Shown here in pieces: positions 7,449 to 16,097 of a stretch of 36,951 nucleotides of DNA; within the stretch, counting starts at the first letter, position 1, and each line of letters starts with the position of its first letter. The stretch covers positions 1-36,951 of the forward strand of contig CAZODA010000031.1 in the NCBI GenBank assembly GCA_964578485.1, given 5' to 3'. A model generated the notes under the pieces. That model was not told the DNA's origin and did not search any database. It saw nothing but the letters and a program-made list of their open reading frames with translations. The translations under genes were made by a program, and so were the position numbers. This DNA is from CAZODA01 sp964578485. Lineage in GTDB: Bacteria > Bacteroidota > Bacteroidia > Bacteroidales > Marinilabiliaceae.

Positions 7449-8498
7449 ATGGCACAAATTAATTTTGGAGGAACAGTTGAAAATGTCGTAACTCGTGATG
7501 AATTTTCTCTTGAAAAAGCGCGCGAAGTACTAAAAGATGAAGTTATTGCCGTTATAGGATATGGCGTTCAGGGCCCGGGTCAGTCCCTAAATTTAAAGGA
7601 TAATGGTTTTAATGTAATTGTTGGGCAACGTAAAGAATCAAAAACATGGGATAAGGCTGTAGCTGATGGCTGGGAGCCCGGAAAGACATTATTTCCTATT
7701 GAGGAGGCATTGGAAAAAGGTACTATTATACAGTATTTATTGTCTGATGCCGGTCAGATAGCTGTTTGGCCAACTGTTAAGGAAAATCTAAAGCCGGGTA
7801 AGGCTTTATATTTTTCCCATGGTTTTGGGATCACTTATAAAGAGCGGACCGGTATAATTCCACCTGCTGATGTTGATGTAATTTTGATTGCGCCCAAGGG
7901 CTCAGGCACCAGTTTACGTCGTATGTTTTTAGAGGGTCGGGGTTTGAATTCTAGTTATGCTATTTTTCAGGATGCTACAGGTAAGGCCCTTGAAAGAGTA
8001 ATAGCTCTTGGTATAGGTGTTGGTAGCGGATATTTATTTGAAACAACTTTCCAAAAGGAAGTTTTCAGTGATCTTACCGGGGAGCGTGGTACTTTAATGG
8101 GAGCCATCCAAGGTATTTTTGCTGCTCAATATCAAGTATTAAGAGATAACGGTCATAGTCCGTCCGAAGCGTTTAATGAAACAGTTGAGGAATTAACTCA
8201 AAGTTTAATGCCTTTAGTTGCAGAAAATGGTATGGATTGGATGTATGCCAATTGCTCAACTACTGCTCAGCGTGGTGCTTTAGATTGGTGGCAGAAATTC
8301 CGTGATGCTACACTTCCTGTATTTACTGAATTGTATAAAGAGGTAGAAAAAGGAAATGAAGCTCAACGTTCAATTGATTCCAACAGTCAGGCTGATTATC
8401 GTGTAAAACTTGAAGCTGAGCTTAAAGAATTGCGTGAATCAGAAATGTGGCAAGCAGGAGCAGCAGTACGCAAGTTGCGACCTGAGAATGACGAATAG
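7449..8498 (+). CDS. ilvC: Ketol-acid reductoisomerase (NADP+)
   Basis: IlvC isomerises and reduces acetolactate or acetohydroxybutyrate to the dihydroxy acids used by IlvD. The Rossmann fold begins VIAVIGYGVQGPGQSLNLKDNG, a GxGxxG variant with Pro common in Bacteroidota. The cofactor loop GQRKESKTWDKA contains basic and Ser residues that favour NADPH. Metal and substrate residues occur in the knotted helical domain, for example FQKEVFSDLTGERGTLMGAIQG and NCSTTAQRGALDWW. At 349 residues it is class I size. The start at ATG 7449 gives a conventional N-terminus, and spacing to ilvN is 41 bases. Confidence 0.96.
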   Translation: MAQINFGGTVENVVTRDEFSLEKAREVLKDEVIAVIGYGVQGPGQSLNLKDNGFNVIVGQRKESKTWDKAVADGWEPGKTLFPIEEALEKGTIIQYLLSDAGQIAVWPTVKENLKPGKALYFSHGFGITYKERTGIIPPADVDVILIAPKGSGTSLRRMFLEGRGLNSSYAIFQDATGKALERVIALGIGVGSGYLFETTFQKEVFSDLTGERGTLMGAIQGIFAAQYQVLRDNGHSPSEAFNETVEELTQSLMPLVAENGMDWMYANCSTTAQRGALDWWQKFRDATLPVFTELYKEVEKGNEAQRSIDSNSQADYRVKLEAELKELRESEMWQAGAAVRKLRPENDE

Positions 8499-8526
8499 GG
8501 CTTATACCCGATAAAAAAAAATAGTT

Positions 8527-10026
8527 ATGAGCAGTAAAATCTATATTTTCGACACTACCTTAAGAGATGGGGAGCAGGTGCCGGGATGTCAGTTGAATAC
8601 CATTGAAAAGATTGAGGTTGCACGTCAATTAGAAAAACTTGGTGTTGACATTATTGAAGCAGGTTTTCCTATTTCAAGTCCCGGGGATTTTAATTCTGTT
8701 GTGGAGATTTCCAAAGCAGTTTCTCGACCTGTTATCTGTGCTCTTACGCGTGCAGTAAAAAAGGATATTGAAGTAGCTGCCGAAGCACTTCAATATGCCA
8801 AACGGGGTAGAATACATACGGGGATCGGAACTTCTCCCTATCATATTTATAATAAATTGAATTCTACACCTGAGGAAATTCTAAAGCGTGCCGTTGAAGC
8901 AGTTAAATTTGCAAAGAAGTTTGTTGAAGATGTGGAGTTTTACGCTGAGGATGCCGGTCGTTCAGATAATGAGTTTTTAGCTAAGGTAATTGAGGCTGTT
9001 ATTAAAGCAGGTGCTACTGTTGTTAATATTCCTGATACAACAGGTTATTGTTTGCCGGAAGGCTATGGTGAAAAGATCGCCTATCTCGTCAATAATGTAA
9101 AAAATATTGACAAGGCTATAATATCAACTCATTGTCATAACGATCTCGGTATGGCCACTGCCAATTCTATTAGTGGAATAATAAATGGAGCTCGTCAGGT
9201 TGAAGTTACCATGAATGGAATTGGCGAAAGAGCCGGTAATACATCTCTTGAAGAGGTTGTTATGACATTAAAATGTCATAAGGATTTAGACTTTCATACC
9301 GATATTGATACAAAGCAGATTATAAAGACCAGCAGATTGGTTTCAACTCTTATGCGAATGCCAATCCAGCCCAATAAAGCAATAGTTGGTCGTAATGCTT
9401 TTGCTCATTCATCCGGTATCCATCAAGACGGGGTATTGAAAAACCGGGAAAATTATGAGATTATTGATCCCATTGAAGTTGGTGTTAAGGAATCATCCAT
9501 AGTTTTGACTGCCAGGAGTGGGCGTGCAGCTTTAAAGCATCGTCTTAATATTTTAGGATATGAATTTGAGCCTGCAAAGTTGGATGAAATTTATCAGCGT
9601 TTTTTAGAACTTGCCGATAAGAAAAAGGATATAACTGATGAAGATCTTGAGATTTTAGCAGGTCATGAAATTGAAGGTGATAAGAAACGTCCGCTTAAGC
9701 TTGAATCACTACAAGTAATGTGTGGAAAATCTATTATTCCTACAGCAACGGTGGCTATTAATTTTAAAGGAGATGTATTTTCTGAAACTGCTTCAGGAAA
9801 TGGTCCCATTGATGCAGCATTTACAGCTGTAAAAGCTCTGGTTAAACGTAGGGTTAGATTAGAGGAATTTCTTATTCAAGCAATTACTCGTGGAAGTGAT
9901 GACCTCGGAAAGGTGCATATTCAAATAGAACATCAGGGACAAACCTATTATGGTTTTTCGGCGCATACTGATATTGTAACCGCCTCGGTAGAAGCTTTTT
10001 TGGATGCTTTAGGTAAAATAGAATAA
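8527..10026 (+). CDS. leuA: 2-isopropylmalate synthase
   Basis: LeuA condenses acetyl-CoA with 2-oxoisovalerate, the first committed step of leucine synthesis. The catalytic TIM barrel starts IFDTTLRDGEQVPGCQL. The metal-binding THCHNDLGMATAN lies near residue 200 and NGIGERAGNTSLEEVVM just after it; GIHQDGVLK is near 300. The C-terminal LeuA dimer/allosteric domain includes ASGNGPIDAAFTAVKAL and supports leucine feedback regulation by family analogy. The substrate region carries ICALTRAV and RIHTGIGTSPYH, as in true isopropylmalate synthases. This differs from the paralogue at 12250 and supports a division of labour. The ATG at 8527 lies 28 bases after ilvC. Confidence 0.93.
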   Translation: MSSKIYIFDTTLRDGEQVPGCQLNTIEKIEVARQLEKLGVDIIEAGFPISSPGDFNSVVEISKAVSRPVICALTRAVKKDIEVAAEALQYAKRGRIHTGIGTSPYHIYNKLNSTPEEILKRAVEAVKFAKKFVEDVEFYAEDAGRSDNEFLAKVIEAVIKAGATVVNIPDTTGYCLPEGYGEKIAYLVNNVKNIDKAIISTHCHNDLGMATANSISGIINGARQVEVTMNGIGERAGNTSLEEVVMTLKCHKDLDFHTDIDTKQIIKTSRLVSTLMRMPIQPNKAIVGRNAFAHSSGIHQDGVLKNRENYEIIDPIEVGVKESSIVLTARSGRAALKHRLNILGYEFEPAKLDEIYQRFLELADKKKDITDEDLEILAGHEIEGDKKRPLKLESLQVMCGKSIIPTATVAINFKGDVFSETASGNGPIDAAFTAVKALVKRRVRLEEFLIQAITRGSDDLGKVHIQIEHQGQTYYGFSAHTDIVTASVEAFLDALGKIE

Positions 10027-10130
10027 TTTTGTATATGCATATTATTTTTTTTGCAGCCGGCAAATTCCGAGTGGAGCTTATTAAGTAAAATATAAAATCA
10101 AAGATTGTTAATTTTTAAAATTAAAAAGTT

Positions 10131-11531
10131 TTGGCTGGAAAAACATTATTCGATAAAATCTGGGAGAAACATGTTGTGACTAACGTGGATGGTGGCCCCA
10201 GTGTTTTATATATTGACAGTCACCTGATACATGAGGTGACCAGTCCGCAGGCATTTGCCGGACTCAAGCAGAGGGGGATAAAGGTACGTCGCCCCGATAA
10301 AACTATTGCTACTGCCGATCATAATATTCCTACCATGGATCAGCATTTGCCTATTCATGATGAATTAAGCCGTTTTCAGGTTAATAAACTTAAGGAGAAT
10401 TGTGAGGAGAATGGTATTCAGTTATATGGCTTAAACCATCCTTATAATGGTATAGTACATGTAATTGGTCCAGAACTTGGGTTGACACGTCCCGGTATGA
10501 CTATTGTTTGTGGCGACAGTCATACTTCTACTCACGGTGCTTTTGGCAGTATAGCCTTTGGAATAGGAACCAGTGAAGTTGAAATGGTTTTGGCAACTCA
10601 GTGTTTGATGCAGACTCGACCAAAGACTATGCGTATAAATATCGAAGGGGAATTAAAAGAAGGAGTTTTTTCAAAAGATATAGTACTTTATATTATATCG
10701 CAGATTTCTACCGGTGGAGCAACAGGTTATTTTGTTGAGTTTGCCGGTTCAGCAATTCGTTCTCTTTCTATGGAAGCCCGTATGACAATTTGTAATATGA
10801 GTATTGAAATGGGAGCTCGTGGTGGTATGATTGCTCCTGATGATATTACTTTTGAATATGTTAAGGGTCGTGAGTTTGCTCCAAAGGGTGAAGAATGGGA
10901 GAAATTACTTGCAGAATGGAAACTTTTACCTTCTGACTCTGATGCAGTTTTCGATAAAGAGATCACATTTAAGGCTTCAGACATTGAGCCAATGATCACT
11001 TATGGTACAAATCCGGGTATGGGGATAGGTATAACTTCGCATATTCCTGAAATTGTTGATATTGAAGAGACTTCTCAAAAATCCTTCAAAAAATCACTTG
11101 AGTATATGGATTTTCAACCCGGAGAGCCTATGATAGGCAAACGTGTTGATTATGTTTTTGTAGGAAGCTGTACAAACGGACGAATTGAAGATTTGCGCGT
11201 TTTCAGTGAGTTTATAAAAGGAAAAAAGAAGGCTGAAAATGTAACTGCGTGGATTGTTCCCGGAAGTAAGCAAGTTGAAAAGCAAGCTGTAGAAGAAGGT
11301 ATAAAAGATATACTTGAAGCTGCAGGCTTTGAATTGCGTCAGCCCGGATGTTCTGCGTGCTTGGCCATGAATGACGATAAAATTCCTGAAGGTATGTATG
11401 CCGTATCAACTTCCAACCGTAATTTTGAAGGTCGTCAAGGACCCGGTGCCAGAACTATGTTGGTTAGTCCCTTAACTGCAGCAGCATCTGCCATAAGTGG
11501 AGTGGTAACAGACCCGAGAACTGTGAAATAA
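10131..11531 (+). CDS. leuC: 3-isopropylmalate dehydratase, large subunit
   Basis: LeuC is the aconitase-family [4Fe-4S] catalytic subunit that, with LeuD, isomerises 2- to 3-isopropylmalate. It can also act on citramalate in organisms using that isoleucine route. The TTG at 10131 is used as start because it gives the invariant family N-terminus MAGKTLFDKIWEKHVV and no ATG lies nearby. Motifs include TADHNIPT, VCGDSHTSTHGAFG, a cluster cysteine in FVGSCTNGRIEDLR and the pair in QPGCSACLAMN. The length of 466 residues is typical. The 104-base gap before it contains no convincing hairpin or leader peptide. Confidence 0.96.
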   Translation: MAGKTLFDKIWEKHVVTNVDGGPSVLYIDSHLIHEVTSPQAFAGLKQRGIKVRRPDKTIATADHNIPTMDQHLPIHDELSRFQVNKLKENCEENGIQLYGLNHPYNGIVHVIGPELGLTRPGMTIVCGDSHTSTHGAFGSIAFGIGTSEVEMVLATQCLMQTRPKTMRINIEGELKEGVFSKDIVLYIISQISTGGATGYFVEFAGSAIRSLSMEARMTICNMSIEMGARGGMIAPDDITFEYVKGREFAPKGEEWEKLLAEWKLLPSDSDAVFDKEITFKASDIEPMITYGTNPGMGIGITSHIPEIVDIEETSQKSFKKSLEYMDFQPGEPMIGKRVDYVFVGSCTNGRIEDLRVFSEFIKGKKKAENVTAWIVPGSKQVEKQAVEEGIKDILEAAGFELRQPGCSACLAMNDDKIPEGMYAVSTSNRNFEGRQGPGARTMLVSPLTAAASAISGVVTDPRTVK

Positions 11532-11562
11532 ATTAAATGTATAATCTGAATTAATTTGCTCA

Positions 11563-12159
11563 ATGTCAATAGAAAAATTTGTTACGCTGGAATCTAAATC
11601 TGTCCCCTTATCAATAGAGAATGTTGATACAGACCAAATAATTCCGGCCCGCTTTTTAAAGGCTACTACCAAGGATGGCTTTGGGGATAATCTGTTTCGT
11701 GACTGGCGTTATGATAAGAATGGAAATCCCAAGTCTGATTTTGTATTGAATAATCCTGTTTATTCAGGTGAAATTCTTGTTGCAGGAAAAAATTTTGGAA
11801 GTGGTTCAAGCCGTGAGCATGCTGCTTGGGCTATTCAGGGCTATGGATTTAAGGTTGTAGTTTCCAGCTTTTTTGCCGATATATTTAAAAATAATGCACT
11901 TAATAATGGTGTATTACCGGTTCAGATTTCAGATAAATATTTGAATCAATTATTTACTGAGATAGAAACAGATCCCAATATCATTGTAAAAGTAGATTTG
12001 GAAAATCAAGTTATTTCAATTCCCTCTAAAGGCTTGTCTGAAAGCTTTGATATTAATCCTTATAAAAAGGAGTGTTTAATAAATGGTTATGATGATATTG
12101 ATTATTTATTAAGCATCACTGATGAAATAAAGGAATGGGAAGCTAAGGCACAAAAGTGA
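11563..12159 (+). CDS. leuD: 3-isopropylmalate dehydratase, small subunit
   Basis: LeuD is the swivel-domain partner of LeuC. The 198-residue protein has the usual length. Motifs include NVDTDQIIPARFLK near residue 20, the substrate-binding GKNFGSGSSREHAAWAIQGYGF near residue 80, and FADIFKNNALNNGVLPVQI, which carries the conserved Asn-rich turn. It starts 31 bases after leuC and is followed by a 90-base gap, containing a small hairpin, before the cimA-like gene. Confidence 0.96.
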   Translation: MSIEKFVTLESKSVPLSIENVDTDQIIPARFLKATTKDGFGDNLFRDWRYDKNGNPKSDFVLNNPVYSGEILVAGKNFGSGSSREHAAWAIQGYGFKVVVSSFFADIFKNNALNNGVLPVQISDKYLNQLFTEIETDPNIIVKVDLENQVISIPSKGLSESFDINPYKKECLINGYDDIDYLLSITDEIKEWEAKAQK

Positions 12160-12185
12160 GTCCTTGCTTTTTTGAATAAGGGTCT

Positions 12186-12246
12186 GACAGGTAATAACAA
12201 TAGGATTTACCTTGTCTGCTTAAGAAAGTGAATTTATAAACAGGAG
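12186..12246 (+). promoter_or_regulatory. Intra-operon hairpin and Shine-Dalgarno before the cimA-like gene
   Basis: gacaggtaa (12186-12194) can pair with ttaccttgtc (12207-12216), leaving one bulged T and a 12-base loop. No T-run follows, so it is not an intrinsic terminator; it could be a processing or pausing site. AGGAG at 12242-12246, three bases before the ATG at 12250, is one of few clear Shine-Dalgarno sequences in the window. Confidence 0.4.
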
Positions 12247-12249
12247 AAA

Positions 12250-13785
12250 ATGACCAAGATAGAAATTATGGATACTACCCTACGTGATGGTGAACAAACC
12301 ACGGGAGTATCTTTTAGTGAGGCGGAAAAGTTGGCCATCGCTCAGTTATTATTGGAAGAGATGAAGGTCGATCGTATAGAGGTGGCTTCTGCAAGAGTTT
12401 CTGAAGGTGAGTTTAGAGCTGTTAAACGTATTACAAACTGGGCTTCTAAGAACAATTGTCTTGAGAAGGTTGAGATTTTAGGATTTGTAGATAAAGCTCT
12501 TTCCCTGGATTGGATAGAAAATGCAGGTGGAAAAGTTATCAATTTACTAACTAAGGGATCCTTGAAACACCTTGAAGGACAGCTTCGTAAGAGCCCTGAA
12601 AAGCATATCAGTGATATTCGCTTTGTAATTGATGAAGCTGAGAAACGTGGGATATCGGTTAATATTTATCTTGAAGATTGGTCGAACGGAATGCATAACT
12701 CACGAGATTATGTTCATTTTTTAATTGACCATTTGAGTAAACTTAATATTCGCCGGATTATGTTGCCCGATACCCTCGGGATTTTAAATCCTGTGCAGGC
12801 TTATGATTTTTGTAAAGAAATGGTCGAAAGCTATCCTTCTGTTCACTTTGATTTTCATGCACATAATGATTATGACTTTTCAGTTGCCAATGCATTTATG
12901 GCTTTAAGAGCCGGCATCAAGGGTATTCACACCACTGTTAACGGTCTGGGTGAACGTGCCGGAAATACACCATTAGCCAGTGCTTTAGGAATGATTAATG
13001 ATCATTTAAAGCTTTCCAATACTTTGGTTGAATCTCAACTCACCAAATTATCCAAAATGGTAGAATCTTTTAGTGGTATAAGGATTCCGGGAAATAAGCC
13101 TTTAATTGGTGAATATGTATATACTCAATGTAGCGGCGTTCATGCAGATGGAGATAATAAAGACAATCTTTATTTTAATGAATTAATGCCCGAAAGATTT
13201 GGTAGGGTACGTCGTTATGCTCTTGGTAAAACTTCAGGAAAAGCCAATATTTTGAAAAACCTTGAAGAACTTGGTATCGAATTAGGACCTGAAGATATGA
13301 AGAAAGTTACTGACAGGGTTATTGAACTTGGTGATAAAAAGGAAACTGTTACTACCGAAGATCTTCCCTATATTATTTCTGATGTATTAAAAAATTGGGG
13401 CAGCTCCGAAAACATTAAACTTTTAAATTACAGTCTCAGCCTGGTACGTAAAATGAAGCCTGTTGCAAGCATACGTATTCAGATCTATGATAATATATAT
13501 GAAGAAACATCAGTTGGAGATGGTCAGTATGACGCATTTATGAAGGCTCTTTGGAAAGTTTATGAAAAATTGAATCGCAGTCATCCCAAATTAACCGATT
13601 ATTGGGTTTCAATTCCTCCGGGTGGAAAAACTGATGCTTTAGTAGAAACTGTAATTACTTGGTTTTTTAAAGGACAAGAGTTTAAAACCCGCGGTTTAGA
13701 TGCCGATCAAACTGAAGCTGCCATTAAAGCAACTTTAAAAATGCTCAATATAATTGAGAGTAATGATATAAAATTTAAAGGTTGA
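12250..13785 (+). CDS. cimA: LeuA-family acyltransferase, probable (R)-citramalate synthase
   Basis: This is a second DRE-TIM acyltransferase with a C-terminal LeuA dimer domain, 511 residues. It has DTTLRDGEQTTGVSFSEAEK, the metal site FDFHAHNDYDFSVAN, NGLGERAGNTPL and SGVHADGDNKDN. It differs strongly from the leuA product upstream. From memory it resembles the Leptospira interrogans citramalate synthase throughout, including VDRIEVASARVSEGE, EILGFVD, VINLLTKGSLKHLE, YLEDWSNG and the C-terminal IPPGGKTDALVET. The residues reported to form the small hydrophobic pyruvate pocket there (two Leu and a Tyr) appear kept in EIL, NLL and IYLED. It would make citramalate from pyruvate and acetyl-CoA, which LeuCD and LeuB could convert to 2-oxobutyrate for isoleucine. 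Public records often label such proteins 2-isopropylmalate synthase. Confidence 0.75.
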   Translation: MTKIEIMDTTLRDGEQTTGVSFSEAEKLAIAQLLLEEMKVDRIEVASARVSEGEFRAVKRITNWASKNNCLEKVEILGFVDKALSLDWIENAGGKVINLLTKGSLKHLEGQLRKSPEKHISDIRFVIDEAEKRGISVNIYLEDWSNGMHNSRDYVHFLIDHLSKLNIRRIMLPDTLGILNPVQAYDFCKEMVESYPSVHFDFHAHNDYDFSVANAFMALRAGIKGIHTTVNGLGERAGNTPLASALGMINDHLKLSNTLVESQLTKLSKMVESFSGIRIPGNKPLIGEYVYTQCSGVHADGDNKDNLYFNELMPERFGRVRRYALGKTSGKANILKNLEELGIELGPEDMKKVTDRVIELGDKKETVTTEDLPYIISDVLKNWGSSENIKLLNYSLSLVRKMKPVASIRIQIYDNIYEETSVGDGQYDAFMKALWKVYEKLNRSHPKLTDYWVSIPPGGKTDALVETVITWFFKGQEFKTRGLDADQTEAAIKATLKMLNIIESNDIKFKG

Positions 13786-13854
13786 TAATTTTAATATTTC
13801 ACTTGCTTTGGCACTTTAGCTGATGCAGCTTATATAAACACAAATATTTCAAAT

Positions 13855-14934
13855 ATGAATTTCAACATTGCAGTACTGGCCGGAGATGGTATCGGCCCGG
13901 AAATTATTGAGCAGGCAATAAAAGTAATAAATGCAGTATGCGAAAAAAAGGGGCATAAGGTCAATTATACAGAAGCCTTAACAGGAGCAGTCGCTATTGA
14001 TGCTGTTGGGGATCCTTATCCCGAAGAAACCCATAAAATATGTATGAATGCCGATGCTGTATTATTTGGAGCTATTGGTCATCCTAAATTTGATAATGAT
14101 CCTACGGCAAAAGTAAGGCCCGAGCAAGGCTTATTGCGAATGCGCAAGCAGTTGGGTCTATATGCTAATTTACGGCCTGTTGACACTTTCCCGTCATTAT
14201 TGCATAAGTCTCCTTTAAGGAGGGATTTGGTGGAAGGTGCTAACTTTATGTGTATTCGTGAGCTTACCGGCGGGATTTACTTTGGAGATAAAGGCAGGAG
14301 CGAAGATGGGAATACAGCTTTTGATAATTGTGTTTATACGCGTGAAGAAGTTGAGCGTATTTTAAAACTTGGCTTTGAATATGCCATGAAGCGTAAAGGA
14401 AAGTTAACTGTAGTTGATAAAGCCAATGTCCTTGAAACTTCTCGCTTATGGAGGCAGATAGCTCAGGAAATGGAGTCTGATTATCCATCTGTTGAAGTTG
14501 AATATATGTTTGTTGACAATGCTGCCATGCAAATTATACAGTGGCCTAAACGTTTTGATGTTATGGTAACTGAAAATATGTTTGGAGATATCTTAACAGA
14601 TGAGGCTTCTGTTATTACCGGATCTTTGGGATTGTTGCCCTCAGCTTCTATTGGCTTGCACACCAGTGTTTTCGAGCCTATCCACGGCTCCTATCCGCAG
14701 GCGGCAGGTAAAGATATCGCAAATCCCCTTGCAATGGTGTTGTCTGCTGCTCTTATGTTTGAATATGCCTTTAAATTAAAAGAAGAATCAGATATGATTA
14801 GAGAGGCAGTGGATGCATCTTTAAAGCAAAATTTTGTAACTGAAGATATTGATAAATCTCAAGCTAAAAAAACTTCTGAAGTAGGAGATTGGCTTGCTGA
14901 ATATATTAGAAAAAATTTTGCTGACTTAGATTGA
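13855..14934 (+). CDS. leuB: 3-isopropylmalate dehydrogenase
   Basis: LeuB oxidatively decarboxylates 3-isopropylmalate to 2-oxoisocaproate with NAD+; relatives also accept 3-methylmalate in the citramalate route. The 359-residue protein begins FNIAVLAGDGIGPEII. It has the substrate-binding arginines in RPEQGLLRMRKQLGLYANLRPV, the RELTGGIYFGD loop, the catalytic Lys region VVDKANVLETSRLWRQ, and metal-binding Asp residues in VDNAAMQ and GDILTDEASVITGSLGLLPSAS. HGSYPQAAGKDIANP is the adenine-binding segment. It is the last biosynthetic gene of the operon. The following lipoprotein gene can start inside or just after its stop, so coupling is possible. Confidence 0.96.
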   Translation: MNFNIAVLAGDGIGPEIIEQAIKVINAVCEKKGHKVNYTEALTGAVAIDAVGDPYPEETHKICMNADAVLFGAIGHPKFDNDPTAKVRPEQGLLRMRKQLGLYANLRPVDTFPSLLHKSPLRRDLVEGANFMCIRELTGGIYFGDKGRSEDGNTAFDNCVYTREEVERILKLGFEYAMKRKGKLTVVDKANVLETSRLWRQIAQEMESDYPSVEVEYMFVDNAAMQIIQWPKRFDVMVTENMFGDILTDEASVITGSLGLLPSASIGLHTSVFEPIHGSYPQAAGKDIANPLAMVLSAALMFEYAFKLKEESDMIREAVDASLKQNFVTEDIDKSQAKKTSEVGDWLAEYIRKNFADLD

Positions 14935-14966
14935 AGCCTCTATCTTTGTTCAAGTTATTGCTAAGG

Positions 14967-16079
14967 ATGTTTAGATTTTTTATATTAAGTTTCTTTGTCG
15001 GAATATTGTTTTCATCATGTTCAAAACATGATGAAGGAGATGTCTTATCGGGTTTGTTATGGGGAGGAGAAGGACGTCGTCTTATAATTGAAGCTGCTGA
15101 TGATGAGATGTTTTTAACAGATACCATCATAGTTAATCATCTTGGAGAGTTTTTCTGGGACCCCGATACCCTTATCCCCGGGTTTTACAGACTCTCGGAA
15201 ATTAATAAAGGCGGATTGCCTTTATTATTTGACGGCTTGCAAAAGGTATATCTCGATGCCCAGTTCATCAGTTTCCCCAATCAGGTTATAATTGAAGGCT
15301 CCAACTGTTCCAATGATCTTCTTAATGTAGAAAGAATTAGTGAGGAATGGATGCTTAAAATTCGTGATGTAGTGTCCCCTGCTGTTGATACAATTGTATT
15401 TGAAGGTCCTTCATCACTTGAAAACCTATATAAACAACTCAATAGCATTGATTCGCTTTATAGAAAAGAAATTTTAGATGTTTCTGACGATCCTTTTGTA
15501 AAAATGTACGCCCTTCTCCAAGTCGGAGGTAATCGCCAACTATTTGATGCCTGGGAACATCGCTCTTTATTTTTCGAGGTCGATTCAATGTTAAAGGACT
15601 TTCATTATTTAAGAGAAGTAGCTATTTTTTCACAAAAGGTAAAGAAATTACGTGAAGAGCATAATTTAAAAGCGCAGGCTTCTCCCGGTCAAATTTTTCC
15701 GGAGTTAATATTAACAGATTGCTCCGGTAATAATTTCCAATTGTCTGATATTGAAGACTCGGTATTGTTTCTTCATTTTTTGGATTCATTAAATTTAGAG
15801 TCGTTTGTGAATAAACAATTATACCATAACAGACTGAGAGCCATGAGTTTTTCGGGATGGAAAGCTTGCCTTATAATGGTTGGGGATTATGATCCTACAA
15901 TTTATAAGAGCGATAACGATTATTTAATGGCTTGTTCTAATATGGAAGCCTCCGGTTTATTGAGGCTTTTAGGTGTTAAGGAATTTCCTGTAAATTTTAT
16001 TTTAAACAGGGAAGGACTCATTGTAGCAAAAAATGTAACAGATTTACAATTAATCGGTCTTTTAAAAGAGGCCTTATAA
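14967..16079 (+). CDS. Predicted lipoprotein with degenerate thioredoxin-like domain
   Basis: An in-frame TTG at 14931 overlaps the leuB stop, but the ATG at 14967 gives a proper lipoprotein signal: MFRFFILSFFVGILFSSC, with the lipobox Cys at about residue 18. The next 230 residues are a DUF4369-like and helical region typical of Bacteroidota TlpA-type proteins. The C-terminal 130 or so residues (SPGQIFPELILTDCSGNNFQLSDI, EFPVNFILNREGLIVAKN) follow the TlpA/AhpC-TSA pattern, including the cis-Pro region. Where the redox CxxC should be, the sequence reads LHFLDSLNLESF, so the disulfide centre is absent. The function is unknown. It is paired with the similar lipoprotein at 16098. Confidence 0.72.
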   Translation: MFRFFILSFFVGILFSSCSKHDEGDVLSGLLWGGEGRRLIIEAADDEMFLTDTIIVNHLGEFFWDPDTLIPGFYRLSEINKGGLPLLFDGLQKVYLDAQFISFPNQVIIEGSNCSNDLLNVERISEEWMLKIRDVVSPAVDTIVFEGPSSLENLYKQLNSIDSLYRKEILDVSDDPFVKMYALLQVGGNRQLFDAWEHRSLFFEVDSMLKDFHYLREVAIFSQKVKKLREEHNLKAQASPGQIFPELILTDCSGNNFQLSDIEDSVLFLHFLDSLNLESFVNKQLYHNRLRAMSFSGWKACLIMVGDYDPTIYKSDNDYLMACSNMEASGLLRLLGVKEFPVNFILNREGLIVAKNVTDLQLIGLLKEAL

Positions 16080-16097
16080 TTTTTAAGTAAAGATTTT

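Noticed and set aside
10035..10088. A 17-codon frame before leuC, considered as a second leader peptide
   Set aside because: Only five of 17 residues are Leu, Ile or Val and they are not clustered, and no terminator or alternative hairpin follows.
13808..13830. Possible sigma-54 promoter (tggcac) before leuB
   Set aside because: The -12 half (TTGC) is absent at the required distance, and the site lies inside an operon.
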